This document shows, piece by piece, positions 1 through 6,616 of a DNA stretch of 16,127 nucleotides. The first letter of the stretch is position 1. The number at the start of each line of letters is the position of its first letter. The DNA is from Candidatus Thorarchaeota archaeon (GTDB lineage Archaea; Asgardarchaeota; Thorarchaeia; Thorarchaeales; Thorarchaeaceae), in the NCBI GenBank assembly GCA_030638785.1, contig DAOWDY010000228.1, forward strand, positions 1 to 16,127. The letters are read 5' to 3'. Position numbers and translations under genes: made by a program. A model generated the notes under the pieces. It was not told where the DNA came from. It did not search any database and saw nothing but the letters and a program-made list of their open reading frames with translations.

Positions 1-1374
1 AAGAAGAAAGAGGCGGGACTTGTCTTTGTTGCCGACGCACTGGAAAGAGCAGAGATGGGATTGAGTACCACACAGGGTTTCGAACAGTTTATGGAAATCT
101 TTGATAATATGTTTCCCGGCGCCGTGAAGTACTACTTTGGTCCGAAAGAATCAGATCGAACATACATGCATGATTATACAGCTCTCAAGATTCCTCTCGC
201 CTGGTTAGTTACTAGACCAAATAGATTTGCAGAGGTGCTGTCGGATGCCTCTCCTGTCGGAGAAGACATCGGTCCTGGAGACGCGTCATTCGAGGATTTT
301 GATGGGATGCACGAAGTCTTAGTCGAAAAACTTGGACCTCCATCTCTAACCGAGGAGGTTCTAGGGAAGATCAAGAGTGCAGAATCTAGCGAATATGCGG
401 GCGAGGCTGTAGGAATGATGACTGTATTCATCAGTCCAGCAACTGCTGTTTCACGAGGGGTCAAGTACCTAGGTAAGTTCGTGAGTTTAGTTAAGGATCG
501 TCGTAAAGCAGAAGTAAAGGAAGTCTATAAGGAATGGACCGAGAGAGTGACAAGCGGATATTCAATTGAGAATCTTCGCAAGTTCTTTGACGATACTCCG
601 GAATATGATTCTGGACTTTCCGATGCAGTGGCCAATTTCAAGCCAGTATTACTGATTACTGAAACTAGAGGCACACTCTATGATCTATTTCTTCCGTTAG
701 TCCTTCAGCATTTAGTCGAAGACATTGGTTATGTTGCCCCACAATACAGGAAGAGGAGAAAACCAAAACCTGAGGAAACGATAAAGGAAGAAGAGAGTGA
801 GATTGAGGAAGATTCCCTGACCTATGAGGACATCTCAGATGATAACCTCCCGCCAGTAACGGATCAGCTAATACAATCAGTAATGGAACAACATGAAGTT
901 GAACTTGATAGTGAGATTGAAATCTCAGATAATGAGTTTGAAGGAAAACCAGAAACTCTCCTATTTCTTGATGCAGCAACACACCTTTCAAAGTTCAGAA
1001 GGTCCTGCCAATTTGTCCTAGGAATTCCAGACAAATATCCGAACATGTCAGTCGCGGCCTCATTCTTCACCAATAAGGATACTATAACTACAACATTACA
1101 AGAAGGAATTCTTGAATACATGAGTGAGAGAGCTCTTGTCTTTGATCTTCAACCAACTCTTTTTGACATTGCTACTTCCCGAATGCCAATCTCCAGGAAA
1201 GCATGGCTACAAGTCAGACTACAGGAAATGGAAAGGCTTCGGTCGGAGGGGGGCGTAGCTTTTCTCGAGTACTATTCACAAGCTCGACCTAAAGAATGGT
1301 CACTTCGTATTGTAGAAAAACCAGACATCGGTGCTGTTAGAAGACTTAGGTCATGGTTAAGAAGCAGAGATTGA
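1..1374 (+). CDS. Unrecognised protein, C-terminal part (5' end beyond window)
   Basis: The frame is open from base 1 with no stop, and the codons before the first ATG (position 55) read as plausible protein, so this is probably the 3' part of a longer gene. No clear SD precedes ATG 55. I do not recognise the family. Counting from ATG 55 (439 residues), residues about 1-230 are mixed alpha/beta with a moderately hydrophobic stretch near 120-130 (GMMTVFISPATAV). A Lys/Arg-Pro patch (RKRRKPKPEE) leads into a strongly acidic, probably disordered linker at about 235-300. A second folded region follows, about 300-439, rich in aromatic and basic residues and ending in a basic helix. There is no signal peptide in view, no clear membrane span and no obvious catalytic motif. 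It is followed by 93 nt before a separately promoted gene, so no operon partner can be named. It may be lineage-specific. I am confident that it is coding, but the function is unknown. Confidence 0.75.
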   Translation, partial: KKKEAGLVFVADALERAEMGLSTTQGFEQFMEIFDNMFPGAVKYYFGPKESDRTYMHDYTALKIPLAWLVTRPNRFAEVLSDASPVGEDIGPGDASFEDFDGMHEVLVEKLGPPSLTEEVLGKIKSAESSEYAGEAVGMMTVFISPATAVSRGVKYLGKFVSLVKDRRKAEVKEVYKEWTERVTSGYSIENLRKFFDDTPEYDSGLSDAVANFKPVLLITETRGTLYDLFLPLVLQHLVEDIGYVAPQYRKRRKPKPEETIKEEESEIEEDSLTYEDISDDNLPPVTDQLIQSVMEQHEVELDSEIEISDNEFEGKPETLLFLDAATHLSKFRRSCQFVLGIPDKYPNMSVAASFFTNKDTITTTLQEGILEYMSERALVFDLQPTLFDIATSRMPISRKAWLQVRLQEMERLRSEGGVAFLEYYSQARPKEWSLRIVEKPDIGAVRRLRSWLRSRD

Positions 1375-1417
1375 CCCATAATCTTCTTTGACAGTAGAAT
1401 CCTCACATTGCGCAAGA

Positions 1418-1425
1418 GATATATC
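1418..1425 (+). promoter_or_regulatory. Putative TATA box for the AbrB/ACT-like gene
   Basis: GATATATC lies in the 93-nt gap between the unknown gene and the AbrB/ACT-like gene. A start about 26 nt downstream of the box centre would give a leader of about 20 nt, with the SD inside it. This is a spacing argument only; the BRE element is not strong. Confidence 0.35.
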
Positions 1426-1442
1426 CACGAGGGGAGGGTACA

Positions 1443-1462
1443 ATTCCTTAGTCCGGAGGAAT
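1443..1462 (+). promoter_or_regulatory. SD site with overlapping hairpin before a TTG start
   Basis: GGAGGA at 1455-1460 stands 7 nt before TTG 1468 and decides that start, because the next ATG (1483) is too far away. The SD is in the right arm of a perfect 6-bp inverted repeat, ATTCCT (1443-1448) with AGGAAT (1457-1462), separated by 8 nt. If it folds in the mRNA, the stem would mask most of the SD. A chance occurrence is quite possible for a 6-bp stem. Confidence 0.4.
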
Positions 1463-1467
1463 AGGAT

Positions 1468-1881
1468 TTGAGTAACAAAGAGATGACTCAGGCGAGAGTT
1501 TTGAAGATTGAGAAGGGAAATGTCCTAACATTACCAGGTGACTTTGTTAGTGGAATAACTGAATCCTATGGTCTAGCAATTATGGTCATCAAGGACAAGA
1601 ATGTAAAAATCTATCCTGTGAAATCCAGTCAAGTTTACTATCTCCGATTGGGGATTGAGAAGCTTAGTAAGAGTTTCCTTGAAGAACTGACATCAATTTT
1701 CGAGAAGGCTGGACTCGAAGACATCCTGTTTACTAGTGGTATCTGTCAGGCAGCAAACCAATGCTACTATGAGTGTTACTTCACTCCAGAACAGCTACAG
1801 ATGAGTGTCGAAGATTTCGAAAAACATCTGAATGGAATCACGGGTGTTCAAGAAGTCAAGCTCGTTGAGGTCCCGCTTTAG
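1468..1881 (+). CDS. Small AbrB-like protein with C-terminal ACT-like domain
   Basis: A 137-residue protein starting at TTG 1468, supported by GGAGGA 7 nt upstream. Residues about 9-51 have the swapped-hairpin AbrB/SpoVT pattern: a basic strand, then KGNVLTLPGDF in the place of the family's KGQVTIPKEI, then hydrophobic strands ending KIYPV. Residues about 56-135 predict a beta-alpha-beta-beta-alpha-beta order (YYLRLGI, a helix, ILFTSGI, YYECYF, a helix, EVKLVEV), which suits an ACT/ferredoxin-like ligand-binding domain. Three cysteines (93, 99, 103) cluster in the middle of that domain. The likely role is a DNA-binding regulator that senses a small molecule, possibly an amino acid, since an asparagine-synthetase-like gene follows 83 nt downstream. 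The coding call is strong. The domain reading is from pattern only, and the ligand and targets are unknown. Confidence 0.7.
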   Translation: MSNKEMTQARVLKIEKGNVLTLPGDFVSGITESYGLAIMVIKDKNVKIYPVKSSQVYYLRLGIEKLSKSFLEELTSIFEKAGLEDILFTSGICQAANQCYYECYFTPEQLQMSVEDFEKHLNGITGVQEVKLVEVPL

Positions 1882-1883
1882 TA

Positions 1884-1903
1884 GATGCATATTTTGTATC
1901 ATC
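1884..1903. promoter_or_regulatory. Imperfect palindrome and AT-rich box between regulator and asn-like gene
   Basis: GATG (1884-1887) pairs with CATC (1900-1903) and ATA (1889-1891) with TAT (1897-1899), around a TTTTG loop with one bulged base, just after the regulator's stop. The same segment holds CATATTTT (1888-1895), a weak TATA-like box about 70 nt before the next ATG. It could be an operator, promoter or short terminator. The evidence is weak. Confidence 0.25.
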
Positions 1904-1964
1904 TGCTTTAATGAGTATCAACAAATCCTCCAGAGTCTGAGAATGGGTCCGAGATTCGTTTGCG

Positions 1965-3488
1965 ATGGTCGGAATAATCTGTAAAATTAATAGGACGAAA
2001 GAAGGAACACCAAATCTTCAACCACTCCTAACTTTCCTAGAACACAGGGGAAAATTTCAAAGTATCAGAAACCTCAATGCAGATGAATTCACCAGCATAT
2101 CAGATGCAGCCTTTTCCAGAGTGTCTATCGGTGTGAGAACAAATCAAAACGTAGACCTCTTCACAAGAGAAGCAGAAAATCTCTATGTTGTGGACTCATT
2201 GAATATGCTCGATAGCAGCTATGTCCAGACTGTACATCAATTTCTTATCAACCAAGATGAGGGTCTAGGGAGTTTTGATTCAGACGAGTTACAGAATTTC
2301 GTAGCTATTAGAATCCACAATGGGGGAGTCACCATTTGGAAATCAGGTGATGGACAGCGTGCTATGTACATCGCGGAAGATGAGAGTTCGATCTTACTAG
2401 CAACTGAGAAGAAGTGTCTTTGGTATGCAGGCTTCTCAAGTGTCAGACCGATTGCCCCGAATGAGATTTATCAAATTGCTTGGGATGGAAAATCACAGAG
2501 TGGGTCATCGTATTCGAAGGAATACAGTTCCTGGGAGGGTTCACAAGAGAAGGCTTTGGATAAGTTAGAGAAATATTTCAGGGATTCTCTAGAAACAATA
2601 AGAGGCAGGAACTGTGGGGTGTTGTTCTCAGGAGGGTTGGACAGTTCTCTTCTGGCGAAAGCAGCTCGAGATTTGTCAAGTAATATTCTACTCTTCTCAT
2701 CTGGTGCTGCAAGTTCTCTGGATCGCCAACAAACAAAACAGGCTGCAGAGTTATTGGATTTTAAACGAATATTCACAGACATTACACCAAAAATAGTCTG
2801 GACTTGCCTCCCTGAAGTTATCTACGCAGCTGAAACCTGTAACAGAATGGATATCGAGATTGCTCTTCCATTCTTTATCTGCGCAGAGAAAGCCAAAGAA
2901 CACGATGTCGATCTTCTCTTATCGGGTCAAGGTCCAGATGAGTTATTTGCAGGGTATGCAAAACATGTTAGATTATTCAAGAAAGAAGGTCCTCTAGCAT
3001 TGGAGAACCAATTGAAACATGAAGTATCGATAACTCATGAAGTAAATATCTCAAGAGATGAGCGGGTAATAGCTGCGAATGGAATCAATGCATTCTTTCC
3101 ATATCTTGAACCACGATTCACAAGAACAGCCCTTTCTTTACCCTCAGAGTGGAAGATTGTTCTGGACAAGATTCCTGAGAGGAAGGTCATTTTCCGGGAG
3201 TTAGCGCAAAGAATGGGACTTCCTGCAGAATTAGCATTGAAACCAAAGAAAGCTACTCAATTTAGTTCGGGATCTTCAAAGATGCTGATATCTGCAGTCA
3301 TTCAGAAGTCTGGAATCGATGATTCACTCACTAAAAGACAAGCGGATGGTATTGTACAAGATATCCTCAATCGGATTGGTTTGGAACTAGGCTTTCCTCT
3401 AGTAGAGAATCATGTGAAGAAAATAAGTCTGGATCTTGAACCAACTCACAAGTTCATGGAGAAGAGAGGACTTACCCTCCCGCAATGA
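1965..3488 (+). CDS. Asparagine-synthetase-like protein lacking the glutaminase cysteine
   Basis: A 507-residue protein. Residues about 1-190 take the place of the class II (Ntn) glutaminase domain and about 195-480 form an ATP-pyrophosphatase synthetase domain. The PP-loop SGGLDSS is at 222-228 and the second signature LSGQGPDELFAGY at 319-331, both typical of AsnB; KPKKATQF (near 425) recalls the basic motif of archaeal members. Active AsnB begins Met-Cys-Gly-Ile, with Cys exposed as the nucleophile. Here the start is MVGII, with Val at position 2 and Cys only at position 6, so glutamine hydrolysis is not expected. It may use free ammonia to make asparagine, or it may adenylate another carboxylate, as beta-lactam synthetase does. 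The ATG has only a poor SD. The last 17 nt overlap the convergent ThiS/MoaD-like gene. The family call is firm, but the substrate is open. Confidence 0.85.
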   Translation: MVGIICKINRTKEGTPNLQPLLTFLEHRGKFQSIRNLNADEFTSISDAAFSRVSIGVRTNQNVDLFTREAENLYVVDSLNMLDSSYVQTVHQFLINQDEGLGSFDSDELQNFVAIRIHNGGVTIWKSGDGQRAMYIAEDESSILLATEKKCLWYAGFSSVRPIAPNEIYQIAWDGKSQSGSSYSKEYSSWEGSQEKALDKLEKYFRDSLETIRGRNCGVLFSGGLDSSLLAKAARDLSSNILLFSSGAASSLDRQQTKQAAELLDFKRIFTDITPKIVWTCLPEVIYAAETCNRMDIEIALPFFICAEKAKEHDVDLLLSGQGPDELFAGYAKHVRLFKKEGPLALENQLKHEVSITHEVNISRDERVIAANGINAFFPYLEPRFTRTALSLPSEWKIVLDKIPERKVIFRELAQRMGLPAELALKPKKATQFSSGSSKMLISAVIQKSGIDDSLTKRQADGIVQDILNRIGLELGFPLVENHVKKISLDLEPTHKFMEKRGLTLPQ

Positions 3489-3678
3489 TAGGGAGTATTA
3501 CAACACTCTCGTTCTCATGAAGAATATCATCAAGCTCCTGCCGTTCTCCTTCTACAAGGACCACATGATCCTTAGTTAGATTCAGCTCGATAAGAAGTTC
3601 TGCTACAGTTTTTGTTTCTATCATAACGAGTTCGCGGACTCGTACTTTGCCGATGGGGCTTGTCAGTTCACTCACCAA
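3472..3678 (-). CDS. ThiS/MoaD/SAMP-like sulfur-carrier protein ending in Gly-Gly
   Basis: A 68-residue beta-grasp protein. The pattern is a first strand KVRVREL, a turn, TVAELLIELNL as the family's helix, VVLVEGE, then ENESVVILPIIAGG at the C-terminus, which matches ThiS/MoaD (family form: DGDEVxxxPxxxGG). The terminal di-glycine is where an E1-like enzyme adenylates and thiolates these proteins for sulfur transfer to thiamine, molybdopterin or tRNA, or where archaeal SAMPs are conjugated to lysines. No partner (E1, ThiG, MoaE) is in the window, so the pathway cannot be chosen. The start is TTG (3676-3678) or the following GTG (3673-3675). There is no SD, but a TATA-like box about 24-27 nt upstream suggests a leaderless mRNA. 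The gene ends inside the tail of the convergent asparagine-synthetase-like gene. Confidence 0.8.
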   Translation of the reverse strand: MVSELTSPIGKVRVRELVMIETKTVAELLIELNLTKDHVVLVEGERQELDDILHENESVVILPIIAGG

Positions 3679-3972
3679 GTTTAGTTAGTAGACTTCTGCT
3701 TATAGGGTTAATTCACATAGCAATTATCAAGAAAATAGCAATGTCAATAATTCGACAATTCCAGAACCCCCTAACGTCACCAACACTAAATATTGCTTAC
3801 AAATCAAGTGTTTTTCGTCGACATCCGTAAAACGTTGCATGAAACATTCGGTAATAGTCGTTGACGGAAAGAGAGCCAGACAACAAGCTCTATAAAGGGC
3901 TTCAATGCGACTGTAGAAAACGACGTAATACAATTCGACTTTTACCGATATTATGTGAGGAGAGAATAGACG
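3679..3972 (+). promoter_or_regulatory. Divergent intergenic region with TATA box for the mevalonate operon
   Basis: A 294-nt AT-rich gap separates the leftward ThiS/MoaD-like gene from the rightward mevalonate genes. I see no convincing ORF or structured RNA in it. TATAAA at 3891-3896 is the best archaeal TATA box for the rightward operon and predicts a start near 3918-3920 and a leader of about 54 nt. GGAG (3959-3962) lies 10 nt before ATG 3973 and is the SD for HMG-CoA synthase. The remainder of the gap (about 3706-3880) shows nothing I can name. Confidence 0.5.
3698..3705 (-). promoter_or_regulatory. Putative TATA box for the ThiS/MoaD-like gene
   Basis: On the minus strand this reads CTATAAGC. 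Its centre is about 24-27 nt before the TTG/GTG start pair, which is the distance expected if transcription starts at or next to the start codon. That fits the lack of an SD there. Confidence 0.45.
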
Positions 3973-5016
3973 ATGGTCGGAATTCAAGGCTATGGGGTAT
4001 ACATTCCCCGTTATCGAATCAAGACAGAAGAGATCGCTCGCGTCTGGGGAGAACCAGGCGAGAGACTTGCAAAGGGTCTCGGTGTCTTTGAGAAGTCCGT
4101 TCCCGGACCGGATGAGGATGTTGCAACTATTTCTGTAGAAGCAGCTCGTAATGCTATCAAATACGCAGGAACTGATGCAGCAGACATAGGCGCAGTCTAC
4201 GTAGGCTCAGAGTCGCACCCCTATGCTGTGAAACCCACAGGAACTATTGTGGCGGAAGCAATTGAGTGCTCTTATGAAATAACATGTGCAGATTATGAGT
4301 TTGCGTGTAAGGCTGGAACTGCAGCCATTCAGACATGCATGGGTCTCGTGGATTCGAATATGATTAAAATTGGGTTAGCGATTGGCTCCGATACCGCTCA
4401 GGGTCGACCAGGAGATGCTCTGGAATACTCTGCTGCTGCCGGAGGAGTTGCTATTCTTGTAGGAAAGGAGAACCCTGTTGCTACAATTGAAACAACAACT
4501 TCGTTTACAACAGACACTCCAGACTTTTGGCGTCGAGAAGGTGAAGACTTCCCAAGTCATGGAGCACGATTCACAGGAGAGCCAGCATACTTTCGCCACG
4601 TTGGTGAGGGAGCCAAGCTCCTGTTCAAGAAGACGAAGACAGAGGTAGACGATTGGGACTATTTCATTTTCCATATGCCAAATGGAAAATTCCCGATCGC
4701 CATGGGTCGCCAGTTGGGAGTTCCTCCTGAGAAACTTGAGGATAGCCTTGTAGTGCGACAGATCGGCAACACATATTCAGCCTCTGCTATGATGGGCCTT
4801 GCTAGAGTTCTAGATATTGCAAAACCAGGAGAAAAGATCTTCTTGGTTTCTTATGGTTCTGGTGCAGGCGCGGACGCATTCTCCATAACTGTGGAGGATG
4901 AGATTGAGAATCATAGAGGTCGAGTTCCAACTGTCGATGACTATGTTGCAAGGAAAACATACGTTGAGTACGCAATCTATGCAAAGTACCGACGAAAGAT
5001 CAAGGCGCTTGGATGA
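3973..5016 (+). CDS. Hydroxymethylglutaryl-CoA synthase (archaeal type)
   Basis: A 347-residue thiolase-fold enzyme, the usual length for archaeal HMG-CoA synthase (bacterial and eukaryotic forms are longer). It condenses acetyl-CoA with acetoacetyl-CoA to HMG-CoA, the second step of the mevalonate pathway for isoprenoid lipids, in the cytoplasm. Visible features are the N-terminus GIQGYGVYIPRYRI, Glu80 in GSES (general base), the nucleophile Cys112 in FACKAGTAA, His234 in FHMPNGKFP, and NTYSASAMMG near the C-terminus. GGAG 10 nt upstream supports ATG 3973. The thiolase gene follows after 12 nt and the DUF35 gene after that. In methanogens these three proteins form one complex with a shared CoA site, so that endergonic acetoacetyl-CoA formation is pulled by HMG-CoA formation. 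The same is inferred here. It is likely transcribed from the TATA box at 3891. Confidence 0.96.
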   Translation: MVGIQGYGVYIPRYRIKTEEIARVWGEPGERLAKGLGVFEKSVPGPDEDVATISVEAARNAIKYAGTDAADIGAVYVGSESHPYAVKPTGTIVAEAIECSYEITCADYEFACKAGTAAIQTCMGLVDSNMIKIGLAIGSDTAQGRPGDALEYSAAAGGVAILVGKENPVATIETTTSFTTDTPDFWRREGEDFPSHGARFTGEPAYFRHVGEGAKLLFKKTKTEVDDWDYFIFHMPNGKFPIAMGRQLGVPPEKLEDSLVVRQIGNTYSASAMMGLARVLDIAKPGEKIFLVSYGSGAGADAFSITVEDEIENHRGRVPTVDDYVARKTYVEYAIYAKYRRKIKALG

Positions 5017-5028
5017 GGAGGGAAAGAC

Positions 5029-6192
5029 ATGAGTGATCGAGTAGCAATTATCGGAGTAGGAATGAGCAAGTTCGGAGAACTTTGGGATAAGAATTTGATA
5101 GAGATAACACTCGAGGCTGGTATGATGGCCATCTTCGATTCAGAAGTTAGTGGAAAGGATCTTGACGCAATAGTTGTTGGAAATATGAGCGCAGGTCGTT
5201 TTACAGGACAGGAGCATCTTGGAGCGCTTGCAGCAGATGTGGGCGGTCTTGGAAAATTGCCAGCATATAGTGTTGAAGCAGCTTGTGCTAGCGGTGGTGC
5301 TGCAGTACGTCAAGCGTACATGTCAATAAAATCTGGCGAACACGATACAATGCTTGTGTTCGGCTGTGAGAAAATGAGTGACGTCAATCAGACAGAAGCA
5401 ATGAACACGATCAGCGTTGCTGGTGATTGGGAGTGGGAAGGCATGTTTGGGGCAACATTCCCTGCATTATACGCCTTCATGGCTCGCAGGCACATGCTTG
5501 AATTTGGGACGACAGATGAGCAGATGAGCAAAGTAACAGTCAAGAATCATGCTAATGCTGCGCATAATCCATTTGCTCAATTCCAGAGACCTGTCCCCCT
5601 GAAAGTTGTAATGAATTCTGGACTCTTGGCAGATCCAATCAGAGTACTTCACTCGTCACCAGTTACAGATGGTGCAGCCGCACTTGTGATGTGCTCTGAA
5701 GAAACAGCAAAGAAATACACTGATACTCCCATATTCATAGATGCATCAACTCAAGCAAGTGATACTCTTGCGCTTCATAATAGGGAGAGCATTACTGAAA
5801 TGAAAGCTGTCAAGATTTCTGCAAGACAGGCTTTGGAGAGGGCAAAGCTTGAGATCAATAATATCGATGTCTTCGAATTACATGACTCATTCACGATTAG
5901 TGAAATCATGCTCACTGAGGATATTGGAATTGTTGAGAAAGGACAGGGCGGTAAAGCTATTGATGATGGTATCACCGAGATTGGTGGAAAGTTTCCAGTG
6001 AACACTAGTGGTGGTCTGAAAGCTAGAGGTCATCCCATAGGTGCTACTGGAGTTGCCCAAATTGTAGAACTTGCACTTCAACTCCGAGGAGAGGGTGAAG
6101 GGCGTCAGGTTGACGGTGCAACGAAAGGAATGGCCGTGAATACTGGCGGTACAGGCGCTACTTCAATTGTGCATATTGTCGGGAGGGATTAA
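5029..6192 (+). CDS. Acetyl-CoA C-acetyltransferase (archaeal acetoacetyl-CoA thiolase)
   Basis: A 387-residue thiolase that joins two acetyl-CoA to acetoacetyl-CoA for the neighbouring HMG-CoA synthase. The nucleophile is Cys86 in VEAACASGGAA. The C-terminal domain has LHDSFT (near 285) and GGLKARGHPIGATG with His335. The final motif is NTGGTGATS, with no cysteine where biosynthetic bacterial thiolases carry their second catalytic Cys. As far as I recall, that is the state of the archaeal/SCP2-like branch and not a defect. SD AGGAGGG (5016-5022) lies 6 nt before the ATG and overlaps the stop of the HMG-CoA synthase gene. The stop TAA is separated by 1 nt from the ATG of the DUF35 gene, so the three genes are surely one operon. 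Confidence 0.95.
   Translation: MSDRVAIIGVGMSKFGELWDKNLIEITLEAGMMAIFDSEVSGKDLDAIVVGNMSAGRFTGQEHLGALAADVGGLGKLPAYSVEAACASGGAAVRQAYMSIKSGEHDTMLVFGCEKMSDVNQTEAMNTISVAGDWEWEGMFGATFPALYAFMARRHMLEFGTTDEQMSKVTVKNHANAAHNPFAQFQRPVPLKVVMNSGLLADPIRVLHSSPVTDGAAALVMCSEETAKKYTDTPIFIDASTQASDTLALHNRESITEMKAVKISARQALERAKLEINNIDVFELHDSFTISEIMLTEDIGIVEKGQGGKAIDDGITEIGGKFPVNTSGGLKARGHPIGATGVAQIVELALQLRGEGEGRQVDGATKGMAVNTGGTGATSIVHIVGRD
6181..6186 (+). promoter_or_regulatory. SD that sets the DUF35 start at 6194
   Basis: GGGAGG lies 7 nt before ATG 6194. A longer reading from ATG 6167 in the same frame would overlap the thiolase gene by 26 nt and has no SD, so 6194 is preferred. Confidence 0.7.
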
Positions 6193-6193
6193 A

Positions 6194-6616
6194 ATGGCAG
6201 AACAAGGCGTAGCTGGTATTTGGAGAAAGATTAGAGCGATATACAACATTCAAGGAAATCAGTGTAAGACCTGTGAAACCTACTACTTCCCACCAAGACT
6301 AGTTTGCCCAACGTGTAGAAGAAAGGGTCAACTAGAAATCCATCGAATGAAGGGACTTGGGGAGATCTATACATTTTCAATCGTGCGTCAAGCTCCTGAT
6401 AATTTCAAGAGACAGATGCCCTACGTGATTGCACAGGTTCAACTTGATGAAGGTCCCCGTTTGACTGCACAGATTGTCAATGTCGACCCAGAGGATGTTA
6501 AGATTGGTATGCGAGTTCGTGCATGCTTCAGGAAAATAACTGAACAAGGACACGAAGGCATCATAGTATATGGCTACAAATTTGAGCCAACAATGGATGT
6601 TACTGGACACGACTAG
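6194..6616 (+). CDS. DUF35 OB-fold/zinc-ribbon protein, bridge of the thiolase-HMGCS complex
   Basis: A 140-residue protein from ATG 6194. An N-terminal helix is followed by a rubredoxin-like zinc ribbon with Cys24, Cys27, Cys38 and Cys41 (CKTC and CPTC) and a C-terminal OB-fold (about 48-130; GLGEIYTFSIV, MPYVIAQVQL, KIGMRVRACF). This is the standard DUF35 layout. In archaea with the same gene order the protein clamps thiolase and HMG-CoA synthase together and lines the shared CoA tunnel. It is not thought to be catalytic. It is the last gene of the operon. Its TAG stop overlaps, within a CTAG, the TAG stop of the convergent phosphoesterase gene (4-nt overlap), leaving no room for a terminator between them. 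Confidence 0.93.
   Translation: MAEQGVAGIWRKIRAIYNIQGNQCKTCETYYFPPRLVCPTCRRKGQLEIHRMKGLGEIYTFSIVRQAPDNFKRQMPYVIAQVQLDEGPRLTAQIVNVDPEDVKIGMRVRACFRKITEQGHEGIIVYGYKFEPTMDVTGHD

Noticed and set aside
3727..4091. Short open frames in the divergent intergenic region (minus 3727-3987, plus 3861-4091)
   Set aside because: They run over the promoter and into HMG-CoA synthase in other frames and have no SD or protein-like pattern.
5029..6192. Thiolase inactive because the second catalytic Cys is absent
   Set aside because: The archaeal/SCP2-like thiolase branch commonly lacks Cys at that place, and the nucleophile Cys86 and His335 are intact in an intact operon.
6167..6193. Longer start of the DUF35 gene at 6167
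   Set aside because: It lies inside the thiolase gene without an SD; ATG 6194 has GGGAGG at good spacing.
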